DNA of 8,816 nt from positions 1-8,816 of the forward strand of contig DLVS01000257.1 in the NCBI GenBank assembly GCA_003445095.1, written 5' to 3'. The number at the start of each line of letters is the position of its first letter. Position 1 is the stretch's first letter. The notes beneath the pieces were generated by a model. It was given only the letters and a program-made list of their open reading frames with translations. It searched no databases and was not told where the DNA came from. This DNA is from Verrucomicrobiales bacterium (lineage in GTDB: Bacteria; Verrucomicrobiota; Verrucomicrobiia; Limisphaerales; UBA9464). Positions 1 through 6,487 of this stretch are shown here, one piece after another. The position numbers were made by a program, and so were the translations under genes.

Positions 1-935
1 TCGCGGGCATCGAGCCACACTCGCGCGAAGTTGGGAAATACCGGCGACGCGAGTACAGGCAGCGCGGGCTCGCGGAGTGGAGTCGGTGTTGGTGGCAGGG
101 AGGGCACACTCGCCGTCGAAGGTGCCGGAGATGACTCGACCGATGGGGGCACGACCTGAGCCAGCGCCTCTGAGGCCGCCGGAGATTCGGCCGGGGGGAA
201 TTGGACGCCCGGCGCATGAATGTCTGACGGCGCCTCAGGTGGCGGAGGGAGTTGAAGGTTGTCGTCCGCCAGCAATAGCGCGGGCAACTCCGGCGTCTTT
301 TCCCGCGGTGGAGTCGGTGCCCGCGGCGGGGCGAATTGAGTCAAGGGAGGGCGTTCATCCGTCGGGAATGCCGGAGGTACCAGCGGGTGAACGGCCTTCG
401 GCGCACCGGGGGTTACTGGCTCGATTAAGGCAAGAGCGGGCGGCGTTTTGAGTATTCCAAGTTTGGGCGACCGGGCCGGTCTTCGTTTTGGAGCCGCGAG
501 CGACGATTTTACTTTCGACGGTTTCTGGGCAATCGGCTTTTTCGGCAGCGTTTGCCGTCGGGCGGCGCGACGTTTGGTTGAGGTCGCCGGCTTCGCGTCC
601 GTTGCTGTGGAAGATTTTCGCCCGGGCTTTAGGACCTTGGCGGTTGGGGCTGGCGCCGTCTCGGGGTTAGGTCGAGCCAGAAGAGATTGGCGGTTCCGCT
701 TGGGCGACACCGCGGGACTCGCCGGCTGGGAGGCCAGCCCAGTCTTCGAGGCCGGCGGGCGGCGGGGGCGGGCGGCTGCCACCGGTCGGGCCGCGGGAGA
801 ATTGGCTAAGACTGTTTCTAACTTCGCGACTCGGGGTTTTCGCGGACGCTGGACTTTTGGCGCGGGTGCCTGCGGTTGGGTAGAATCTGAACGGGAGTCT
901 TTACGGGATCGAGTGGTACGTGGATTTGCGCTCAT
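1..935 (-). CDS. Basic, Pro-rich disordered protein, 5' part (C-terminus beyond window)
   Basis: Reading the minus strand from an ATG at 935 gives 311 codons without a stop down to the left edge, so the gene is incomplete. I translated it codon by codon. Residues 1 to about 160 are dominated by Lys, Arg, Ala and Pro (begins MSANPRTTRSRKDSRS), with only about five acidic residues. From about residue 161 (ILKTPPALALIEP) the chain turns Pro-rich with more acidic residues and few basic ones. The last visible residues, FPNFARVWLDAR, look like the start of a folded domain. There is no signal peptide or membrane segment. The basic half could contact nucleic acid and the Pro-rich part could be a linker; both are inferences from composition. 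I do not recognise the family. An in-frame ATG at 953 is an alternative start; neither has a good ribosome binding site. It is divergent from ruvC. Confidence 0.72.
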   Translation of the reverse strand, partial: MSANPRTTRSRKDSRSDSTQPQAPAPKVQRPRKPRVAKLETVLANSPAARPVAAARPRRPPASKTGLASQPASPAVSPKRNRQSLLARPNPETAPAPTAKVLKPGRKSSTATDAKPATSTKRRAARRQTLPKKPIAQKPSKVKSSLAAPKRRPARSPKLGILKTPPALALIEPVTPGAPKAVHPLVPPAFPTDERPPLTQFAPPRAPTPPREKTPELPALLLADDNLQLPPPPEAPSDIHAPGVQFPPAESPAASEALAQVVPPSVESSPAPSTASVPSLPPTPTPLREPALPVLASPVFPNFARVWLDAR

Positions 936-1081
936 TTCGCAGACGGGGAACATGTCCCATGGCGTTGGGTCGCCGGAGCGAGAGGATGGGATGTCCCGAA
1001 CGCGGGAGCAAACGGATTCAAGGAAACCGTCGGCGAAAGGAAGCGGTTTCCCTGCTAAGGTCGGTGCCGTAGCGTTCGCGC

Positions 1082-1678
1082 GTGGGTATTTCGCCGGGGG
1101 ACTTTGAACGATTGCAGCAACGGGTAGCCAGTCGGGGCAAATCGCTTGGCGCGAAAGAACCGCTGGCTCCGTTGACGTTCAGACGAGTTCTGGGAATTGA
1201 TCCGTCGCTACGAGGCTCTGGATTCGGCGTCATCGAGGTTCAGGCCGGGCGTCCGCGATGTGTTGCGAGCGGCACCATTCGCTGTTCGAGGGAGTGGGCG
1301 CGGTCGCGCTGCCTCGGGCAAATCGCCGCCACGGTTCGTGACATCCTTCGCCAACACACTCCGGGTGTGTGTGCCGTTGAGGGATTGTTCTTTGCCCAGA
1401 ATTTGCGCACCGCCATCACCATGGGTGAAGCGCGCGGCGCTGCCCTCGCGATGGTCGCCGAAGCCGGTTTGCCGATTTATGAATTGGCGCCTCGGCAAGT
1501 GAAGCAAGCCATCGTTGGATTCGGCGGCGCGCAAAAATTTGCCGTGGCGAAAATGGTGCAACGGATGCTCGACCTCCCGGAAACGCCTGATGCCGACGCG
1601 GCGGATGCTTTGGCGTTGGCCCTGGCCTTTGCTCAAGCGAACGGACGCCCCATCCGATCCAGGTTGAAAGAGGTGTGA
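1082..1678 (+). CDS. ruvC: Crossover junction endodeoxyribonuclease RuvC
   Basis: RuvC is the dimeric nuclease that resolves Holliday junctions produced by RuvAB branch migration in recombination and DNA repair, acting in the cytoplasm. The RNase H-like fold is visible: strand 1 is RVLGIDPSLRGSGFGVIE with catalytic Asp40, AVEGLFFAQN carries Glu100, and DADAADALALAL carries Asp172 and Asp175. These match the Asp7/Glu66/Asp138/Asp141 tetrad of E. coli RuvC. The 198 residues exceed the usual 170 or so because about 34 residues (MGISPGDFERLQQRV...) precede the core. A stop at 1070-1072 bounds the frame and GTG at 1082 is the first possible start after it. TTG at 1112, ten bases after GGGGGA (1097-1102), is an alternative that removes ten residues. 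ruvA and ruvB are not in the window; the gene stands alone, divergent from a disordered-protein gene. Confidence 0.95.
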   Translation: MGISPGDFERLQQRVASRGKSLGAKEPLAPLTFRRVLGIDPSLRGSGFGVIEVQAGRPRCVASGTIRCSREWARSRCLGQIAATVRDILRQHTPGVCAVEGLFFAQNLRTAITMGEARGAALAMVAEAGLPIYELAPRQVKQAIVGFGGAQKFAVAKMVQRMLDLPETPDADAADALALALAFAQANGRPIRSRLKEV

Positions 1679-1690
1679 CTCAATCCGGCA

Positions 1691-1812
1691 TCGGTGGGGT
1701 AAGGCTTTGCCAAGCCGTGCGTGCGTGTCTCGGCAAATGGACGCGCGGATGATACCCCAGCCGTACGGCTCCGCAGAGCGTCGCCCCACCGAGATCGCCG
1801 TGGGGCGAGGCT
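1691..1812. repeat. Intergenic palindromic repeat with a third arm copy
   Basis: Arms 1691-1722 and 1761-1792 form an imperfect inverted repeat. Aligning one arm with the reverse complement of the other gives 24 of 32 Watson-Crick matches plus three G-U wobbles, including nine perfect pairs at the base (TCGGTGGGG with CCCCACCGA), around a 38-nt loop. A third copy of the arm start lies at 1800-1812 (GTGGGGCGAGGCT against GTGGGGTAAGGCT at 1694-1706, 11 of 13). It gives a competing perfect 9-bp hairpin, 1781-1789 with 1800-1808. No T-run follows, so it is not a standard intrinsic terminator. It fills most of the gap between ruvC and glcD and resembles dispersed REP-like intergenic elements; genome-wide copy number cannot be judged here. 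Confidence 0.7.
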
Positions 1813-1917
1813 GATGCCGACCGTTTGGCGCACGACCGGTTAAAGCCGGCACTTCGGTACCTTCAGCCAACCACCGCCGCTTGACCCATCCACCTTCGGT
1901 TCCTCACGCTCGCGCCG

Positions 1918-3300
1918 ATGCCGCTTTCCAATTCCACTCTGGCCGAGCTTCGCGCGCAATTGGGCGACGCCGCGGTGCTCACGAGCCAGGAGGACCTGAT
2001 TTCCTATTCGTTTGATGGCACGGCGGCCATGAACCAAATGCCCGGCGCCGTTGTCTTCGTTCGTTCGGCGGCAGACGTCGCGGCGGTGTTAGCCTGCGCC
2101 ACGCGGGAACGCATCCCGGTGGTGACTCGTGGGTCGGGCACGGGGCTCAGCGGCGGCAGCCTGCCCATACCCGGCTGCTTGGTCCTGTGCACCGTCCACA
2201 TGAATCGCATCCTTGAGGTGGATCGAGCCAACTTGACAATGATGGTCGAACCCGGGGTGACGACGCTCCAGGTCGCGGAGGCGGCGGCCGCCGTCGGACT
2301 GTTCTATCCGCCGGACCCGGGTTCGATGAAGATTTCGACCATCGGCGGAAATGTCGCGGAGAATTCGGGCGGGTTGAGAGGTTTGAAGTATGGGATTACG
2401 CGCAATTACGTCATGGGCCTCGAAGTGGTCCTGCCGAATGGCGAGGTGTTGCGTACGGGCAACAAATGCGTGAAGGACGTTGCGGGATATTCACTCAAGG
2501 ATCTGTTCATTGGCAGCGAAGGAACGCTGGGAGTGATTACACAAGTGCTCCTTCGACTGATTCCCAAGCCGGCGGCCAAGAAAACGCTTGTGGCGACTTT
2601 CGACGCGATGGACGCGGCGGCCCAAACCGTCAGCGATTTGATTGCTGCCCAGATTATTCCCTGCACGCTCGAGTTTCTCGATCGCATGACGATCCGATGC
2701 GTCGAAGACTACGCGCGTATCGGACTGCCCACCGACTGCGAGGCGTTGCTGTTGATGGAATCTGATGGCCACCCCGCCCAAGTGGAGGATGAGGCCCGGC
2801 AAATGGCCGAAACCGCCCGCAAGAACGGTTGCCGCGACGTTCGAATCGCCCAAGACGAGGCCGAGGCCAATCGTCTCGCGAGCGCCCGGCGGAGCGCCTT
2901 CAGCGCGCTCGCCCGAGTGGCGCCGACGACCATCCTAGAGGACGCTACCGTCCCTCGCAGTGAACTCGCCCGGATGGTGCGTTTCGTGGAAAAAGTGGCG
3001 AAGAAGTATCAGCTCCGAGTGGGCACGTTCGGCCACATGGGTGACGGGAATCTTCACCCAACCTTCTTAACGGACGAACGGAATCACGAGGAAATGGAAC
3101 GCGTGCATGCCGCGTTTCGGGAAATCTTCGACGAAGCGATTCGCCTCGGGGGCACGATCACTGGCGAACACGGCGTCGGTGTAGCCAAAAAAGAGTTCCT
3201 ACCCCAATTCGCTGGCGACGCTCAGATGCGAGTCATGCGCGAACTGCGTCGAGTCCTGGACCCCGCCGGAATTCTGAATCCCGGCAAAATGTTCGATTAG
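1918..3300 (+). CDS. glcD: FAD-linked 2-hydroxy-acid oxidase, GlcD-type
   Basis: Member of the VAO/PCMH flavoprotein family that oxidises 2-hydroxy acids such as glycolate or D-lactate to 2-oxo acids. At 460 residues it has the usual GlcD length. The FAD-binding PCMH domain includes VVTRGSGTGLSGGSLP (residues 68-83) and TIGGNVAENSGG (141-152). The C-terminal oxidase cap includes FGHMGDGNLHP (371-381), with the active-site-region histidines, then GEHGVG (416-421), and it ends LDPAGILNPGKMF. The ATG at 1918 starts right at the conserved N-terminus; no clear ribosome binding site precedes it. In proteobacteria GlcD works with GlcE and the iron-sulphur subunit GlcF; neither is adjacent, so this may be a stand-alone D-lactate or glycolate dehydrogenase, or its partners lie elsewhere. 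The family is secure; the substrate is not. Convergent with the lipoprotein gene, 9 bp between stop codons. Confidence 0.9.
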   Translation: MPLSNSTLAELRAQLGDAAVLTSQEDLISYSFDGTAAMNQMPGAVVFVRSAADVAAVLACATRERIPVVTRGSGTGLSGGSLPIPGCLVLCTVHMNRILEVDRANLTMMVEPGVTTLQVAEAAAAVGLFYPPDPGSMKISTIGGNVAENSGGLRGLKYGITRNYVMGLEVVLPNGEVLRTGNKCVKDVAGYSLKDLFIGSEGTLGVITQVLLRLIPKPAAKKTLVATFDAMDAAAQTVSDLIAAQIIPCTLEFLDRMTIRCVEDYARIGLPTDCEALLLMESDGHPAQVEDEARQMAETARKNGCRDVRIAQDEAEANRLASARRSAFSALARVAPTTILEDATVPRSELARMVRFVEKVAKKYQLRVGTFGHMGDGNLHPTFLTDERNHEEMERVHAAFREIFDEAIRLGGTITGEHGVGVAKKEFLPQFAGDAQMRVMRELRRVLDPAGILNPGKMFD

Positions 3301-3309
3301 TCGCCCGGC

Positions 3310-3696
3310 CTATCGCATCGTGCTCAATTTGAGCGCGATCTGCTTGTCGATTTCGGAGGCGACCTTGATGTCGGCCCCACCTGCCGGCCCACGGACTTGG
3401 GTGTGTATGCGGGCGACACCTGTCTCGGGTTCATCGACGCGGACCCACACACGTTTGTTGTCCACCTTTGCTTCTAGGGAGTTGTTGATCAGGTTTTCGC
3501 TAACCAGTGTGCCGTTGAACGCGAGCACTTCTTTGGCGGCCGCAAAGACCTGAGCGACCGGCCGTTCGTAGCGACTCTCAATCGTGTCGGTTGAGAACGG
3601 CACGCCGAACTGGTCGTGGCCACCTTGGGTCGAGTAACATCCGCTGGATAGCGCCATCGCCGCGCCCAACGCTGAGAGGAGCAACAACTTCTTCAT
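3310..3696 (-). CDS. Small lipoprotein, DUF3568-like
   Basis: A 128-residue protein with a lipoprotein signal: MKK, a hydrophobic segment (residues 4-16) and a lipobox-like LSSGC with Cys20 as the probable lipidated residue. It should therefore be anchored to a membrane facing the periplasm. The mature part holds a short alpha/beta domain: an N-terminal helix around YERPVAQVFAAAKEVL (about 43-58), strands around NNSLEAKVDNKRVWVRVD, and a C-terminal helix EIDKQIALKL. This order resembles DUF3568-type small lipoproteins, but I recall that resemblance and could not test it. Its function is unknown. The ATG at 3696 has no evident ribosome binding site. It faces glcD tail to tail with a 9-bp gap and no visible terminator, so the two transcripts probably overlap. 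Confidence 0.85.
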   Translation of the reverse strand: MKKLLLLSALGAAMALSSGCYSTQGGHDQFGVPFSTDTIESRYERPVAQVFAAAKEVLAFNGTLVSENLINNSLEAKVDNKRVWVRVDEPETGVARIHTQVRGPAGGADIKVASEIDKQIALKLSTMR

Positions 3697-4079
3697 TTCG
3701 CCGGCGATGCAAACACAGCCGTCCTAACGGTCAAGCCTCCGCTGGCGAGATTCTGGGCTCGGGCCGGGCCTAAATCATGAACTTCAGGAAGCATCTGGCC
3801 GCCCTTGACTGGTCACGCTAGCCGGTGTCGCCGGGTTGAATCGTTCAGAAAATAAGTGGCACAAATGCCGGCTTTTCCCGTCCGGACCGTGGCTTCCGTC
3901 GATCATTGGTCAAAAGCGAGTCGCGCATTGGCAAAAAAAGGCTCGCGGCCACTCGCGTCATAGAAATACTTCGCCCGGTCTCCGTCTGAGCGGGCAAGTC
4001 GCAGTCTTACTTGGCCGTTCGCGGAAGCCTTCTAATCCAAATATCCTTCTAAGCCTACACACGCACCTAGCTCAAAACC
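3697..4079. other. Intergenic region, no supportable gene
   Basis: This 383-bp stretch separates the divergent lipoprotein and VPDSG-CTERM genes and must hold both promoters. Short frames here have no coding character. A GCCCG/CGGGC hairpin (3973-3977 with 3991-3995) lies about 85 bases before the VPDSG-CTERM start. TTGGCC (4011-4016) and TAATCC (4033-4038), 16 bases apart, are a weak sigma-70-like pair. I see no convincing riboswitch or operator. Confidence 0.4.
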
Positions 4080-4871
4080 ATGACCACGTTGAAATCCAAA
4101 ATCCAAACTACTGCCATCTGCAGTTTCGTAGTTGGATCGGCACTACAGGCCGGAGCAGCTAATCTAGTCTCCAACGGAGATTTCGAACTCTACACCGGCG
4201 GCTCCGCCTTCCAGTCGAGCAGCCCGGGTTCATTCCCTTCACAAATGAACGATGCCGGCACCGGCGGCTATACGAAGCTCACGGACTGGACCACCGGTCC
4301 AGGGAACACCGGGCTCCTCAGCTTCCTGCTGGATCCTGCCACGGCAGCTACCACTGGGTCGCGTGATATTCGGTTCAATGACAATTTCAGCCTTTGGTCG
4401 CAATCCGCGAGTCCGGCCGGCGGGCTGTATGTTGGCCTCGATGCAGCCTCGAGCTTTCGGGGCGTCGGAATCTCGCAGACGATCAACGGTTTGGTCCCTG
4501 GCGACACCTACGAAGTGGAATTCTACTGGGCCGCCGCCCAGCAGTTCGGCTTCGACGGCGACACGACCGAGCAGGTCCAAGTAACTCTCGGCGGCGCCCC
4601 AGCCCAACTCACTTCTGTTTTCAACCTCCCCAGCCATGGTTTCTCCGGCTGGATGCACGAAACCTTCGGTTTCACCGCCGACAGCACCAGCGCAGTGCTG
4701 AACTTCCTCTCGCTCGGCGGACCGGACGGCTTGCCTCCGTTTGTGTTGTTGGACGGCGTGAGCGTTAATTCGACCAATTCAGTACCCGACTCGGGCTCAA
4801 CCGTGGGTCTGCTCGGGCTCGGTATAGCGGCGATGGGGGCCGTTGCCATTCGCTCACGCCGCCGCGAGTAA
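4080..4871 (+). CDS. Secreted VPDSG-CTERM exosortase-substrate protein
   Basis: A 263-residue exported protein. The N-terminus has Lys5 and Lys7, a hydrophobic core (about residues 11-22) and an AGAA cleavage region near residue 26-27. The mature chain begins NLVSNGDFE, typical of beta-sandwich carbohydrate-binding or DUF642-like extracellular domains, and is rich in Gly, Ser, Thr and aromatic residues. The C-terminus has the tripartite sorting signal: VPDSG (235-239), a hydrophobic helix (TVGLLGLGIAAMGAVAI) and a basic tail RSRRRE. In Verrucomicrobia and Lentisphaerae this VPDSG-CTERM signal is a PEP-CTERM variant, processed by a dedicated exosortase (XrtC in the TIGRFAM scheme) in the inner membrane. 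Such proteins are often glycosylated and linked to exopolysaccharide. No exosortase is in the window. The ATG at 4080 has no ribosome binding site. The adhesin, matrix or cell-surface role is inferred from the family. Confidence 0.9.
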   Translation: MTTLKSKIQTTAICSFVVGSALQAGAANLVSNGDFELYTGGSAFQSSSPGSFPSQMNDAGTGGYTKLTDWTTGPGNTGLLSFLLDPATAATTGSRDIRFNDNFSLWSQSASPAGGLYVGLDAASSFRGVGISQTINGLVPGDTYEVEFYWAAAQQFGFDGDTTEQVQVTLGGAPAQLTSVFNLPSHGFSGWMHETFGFTADSTSAVLNFLSLGGPDGLPPFVLLDGVSVNSTNSVPDSGSTVGLLGLGIAAMGAVAIRSRRRE

Positions 4872-4903
4872 TATTCCCTGTTGGGAAACGCAGCCGGTAG
4901 GCC

Positions 4904-5860
4904 ATGATCGACCGACTCGCCCCACATGCTTTGGCGTTTGCCATCGATGTGGCGCGCTTGGTGGTCTGGCTGGTCTTGCTAGTTGCGGTTTTCGTGCCGC
5001 TCGAACGATTGTTCGCGCTGCATCCCGCCAAGGTCTGGCGCCGCCAGGTTGGGGTGGATCTCGCTTGGTATTTCATTAACAGCCTTGTGCCAGCGGCGAT
5101 CATTGCGATCCCGCTGGCCATTTTGGCTCGGGCATTGCGAGGAGCCGATCCCGGGGGACTTTATTCAGCGGTGGCGGCTTGGCCGCTTTGGGTAAAGATA
5201 CCCGTCGTACTGGTGGTGAGTGACATCGGCGCCTACTGGGGCCACCGGGCGTCGCATGCTTTTCCTCTCCTGTGGCGGTTCCACGTGATCCACCACAGTG
5301 CCGAACAGCTTGATTGGCTGGTCAACACGCGCGCGCATCCCTTCGATATGGTGTTCACCCGATTGGCAGGTCTGGCCCCGGTCTATCTGCTCGGTCTGGC
5401 TCAGACAACCGGCCACCGGCTGGACCCAACAGTGGCGCTTGTCACCGTATTGGGCACTATCTGGACCTTTTTCATCCACGCTAACATTCGGCTTCGACTG
5501 GGACCGTTGGAATGGCTGGTTTCGACGCCGGCCTTCCACCATTGGCACCACACCAATGACGAGCATCGCGACCGCAACTTCGCCGCCATGTTCCCCCTGA
5601 TCGACCGGCTGTTTGGGACCGCCTGGCTGCCAAAGTACTGGCCCCCCGTCTATGGCGCTGATGCGCAAGTTTCCCCGACGCTGGCGGGGCAACTCCTCAA
5701 TCCGGTAATGCCCCAGATCGAGCGGCCGGGATCAGCACAGTCGAGTCCAGAAATCGCGGCCGGTGCGAACGTGGAAGGGCAAGGCAGCCACTCGGAGAGC
5801 CAGGCACCGGACATCCATGGGAAGCCGGTTCAAGGTCGAGCCGACGCGATGCGAACGTAA
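4904..5860 (+). CDS. Sterol desaturase / fatty acid hydroxylase family membrane protein
   Basis: An integral-membrane di-iron enzyme family that hydroxylates or desaturates lipids using O2. Hydrophobic segments are seen at about residues 14-32, 52-76, 98-110, 155-166 and 176-192. The histidine clusters are HRASH (114-118), HVIHH (127-131), His192 before the last membrane exit, and HHWHH (212-216), the order that binds the two irons in this family (PF04116). The conserved catalytic part ends near residue 250. The last 60 or so residues are hydrophilic, Ser/Gln/Gly-rich and without family features, so they may be a disordered tail. The ATG at 4904 follows GGTAGG (4896-4901) at an unusually short 2-base distance. 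It lies 32 bp after the VPDSG-CTERM gene on the same strand, so co-transcription is possible. Substrate unknown; the family includes hydroxylases of fatty acids, sterols, hopanoids, carotenoids and ether lipids. Confidence 0.9.
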   Translation: MIDRLAPHALAFAIDVARLVVWLVLLVAVFVPLERLFALHPAKVWRRQVGVDLAWYFINSLVPAAIIAIPLAILARALRGADPGGLYSAVAAWPLWVKIPVVLVVSDIGAYWGHRASHAFPLLWRFHVIHHSAEQLDWLVNTRAHPFDMVFTRLAGLAPVYLLGLAQTTGHRLDPTVALVTVLGTIWTFFIHANIRLRLGPLEWLVSTPAFHHWHHTNDEHRDRNFAAMFPLIDRLFGTAWLPKYWPPVYGADAQVSPTLAGQLLNPVMPQIERPGSAQSSPEIAAGANVEGQGSHSESQAPDIHGKPVQGRADAMRT

Positions 5861-5969
5861 GTCGCCTTGGGATTCAGCCTAGTGAGCCTTGCTCGCGGTC
5901 ACTCGAGTTCTTCGGCTAAACGATCAACAATGTAGATCTGGCCCTGTTGCGACCGTTGGATTGGCGAAG

Positions 5970-6059
5970 GCCTAAGGGTCGAGGTGGTTACGGAAGCGCC
6001 AGTCTGCGGTGATGTTAATACACCGACTGCTGGCTCAGTCGTTCAATCAACTGTTAGGC
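5970..6059 (+). other. attC-like recombination site upstream of the SUKH gene
   Basis: GTTAGGC at 6053-6059 fits the integron R' core (GTTRRRY). GCCTAAG at 5970-5976, 90 bases away, matches its reverse complement except for the last base and could be a degraded R''. Between them an imperfect hairpin spans 5998-6034: GCCAG with CTGGC, a 3-nt internal loop, then CGGTG with CACCG around a 9-nt loop. Length and folding fit attC sites, whose single-stranded hairpin is the substrate of integron integrases. Clear L'' and L' boxes are not evident, so the left half is the weak part. Confidence 0.42.
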
Positions 6060-6444
6060 GAATGGTCACCAGTATGGAGGCGCTCGTTCAAGAACTTGAG
6101 AAACGGCTGGGGTTCAGTCTGCCGGCGGATTATCGAGGCTTCCTTGTTGCCCATCGCCATAGTTTGCTCGATTGCGCTCGCCTCTTTAGGTCGCCCCGTT
6201 CAGGTGTCATCGATTTGCTCCTCACCGCTGATGAGATTCTGAAAAATGATGATAGAAAGGTGATTGGCATTCCTGAAAAATCTCTCATGCATATCGGCGG
6301 AAATCTGCTGGGCGGCTACCTCTATCTGAAGGTGTCCGACGAGGCGTTTGGAGAGATACATTACATGGAGAACTATGTCTTTCGAGAGCAGTTCTCCTCA
6401 TTTACCATGTTCCTCGATGAGACGGAGCCAGAAATCGCCTAACA
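6053..6444 (+). mobile_element. Candidate single integron-type gene cassette
   Basis: A gene is bounded by GTTAGGC (6053-6059) and GCCTAAC (6437-6443), the R' and R'' core motifs of attC sites. The perfect inverted repeat extends to ten bases (TGTTAGGCGA at 6052-6061, TCGCCTAACA at 6435-6444). Its start codon lies two bases after the first motif and its TAA stop is inside the second, an arrangement typical of integron cassettes. Two sampled 60-base rows within it (6241-6300 and 6361-6420) are about 40 to 42% GC, lower than the neighbouring genes. No integrase and no second complete attC are in the window, so this could be a lone captured cassette or the edge of a larger array lost by deletion. 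Confidence 0.55.
6062..6442 (+). CDS. SMI1/KNR4 (SUKH) family protein, likely immunity protein
   Basis: A 126-residue soluble protein from the ATG at 6062. SUKH-superfamily proteins in bacteria are mostly immunity proteins that bind and neutralise polymorphic nuclease toxins; others are found alone in mobile gene cassettes. The N-terminal signature is ELEKRLGFSLPADYRGFLVA, the helix plus LP-x-DY-x-x-FL pattern of the family. The middle has strands around VIGIPEKSLMHIGGNLLGGYLYLKV, then FGEIHYMENY, and the end FSSFTMFLDE matches the closing S-F-x-x-F-L helix. The frame opens upstream to a GTG at 5984, but that start would translate the attC-like hairpin. ATG 6062, two bases after GTTAGGC, is preferred and ATG 6074 is possible. 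It has lower GC than its neighbours. No toxin partner is visible nearby; the immunity role is inferred from the family. Confidence 0.82.
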   Translation: MVTSMEALVQELEKRLGFSLPADYRGFLVAHRHSLLDCARLFRSPRSGVIDLLLTADEILKNDDRKVIGIPEKSLMHIGGNLLGGYLYLKVSDEAFGEIHYMENYVFREQFSSFTMFLDETEPEIA

Positions 6445-6475
6445 ATAAATGGTTCGTCTTCCGCGTGATGAACGC
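6437..6475 (+). other. attC-like left half after the SUKH gene
   Basis: GCCTAACAA begins at 6437 and is the common opening of integron attC sites, here overlapping the TAA stop of the SUKH gene. A 7-bp stem with one wobble follows (GTTCGTC with GATGAAC, 8-nt loop, about 6452-6473). No matching GTTRRRY partner was found before or inside the next gene, so the site appears truncated at the 3' end of the asparagine-synthase-like gene. Confidence 0.4.
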
Positions 6476-6487
6476 CGCGCCCCCCAT

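Noticed and set aside
666..672. GTTAGGT, a second match to the integron R' core
   Set aside because: A single short match inside a coding region with no partner motif or hairpin; expected by chance.
77..1107. Two overlapping plus-strand frames (77-451 and 448-1107)
   Set aside because: They are antisense to the minus-strand frame 1-935. Their translations are Arg/Gly/Ala mixtures without domains, and the minus-strand frame is longer and has consistent compositional blocks.
3856..3872. Sigma-54-like TGGCAC in the VPDSG-CTERM upstream region (sigma-54 promoters are known for some PEP-CTERM genes)
   Set aside because: The downstream half reads CCGGC and the required GC is one base out of register, so the match is not acceptable.
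3836..4162. Plus-strand 108-codon frame before the VPDSG-CTERM gene
   Set aside because: It overlaps the first 83 bases of a well-supported signal peptide in another frame, and its translation shows no recognisable features.
4874..4887. TTCCC-TGTT-GGGAA hairpin after the VPDSG-CTERM stop
   Set aside because: It has only five base pairs and no following T-run; it is too weak to call a terminator.
5895..6030. Minus-strand frame of about 45 codons ending QGQIYIVDRLAEELE
   Set aside because: The peptide looks protein-like, but there is no ATG or GTG start in frame and a stop lies just upstream. It could be a gene remnant or chance, and it crosses the attC-like site.
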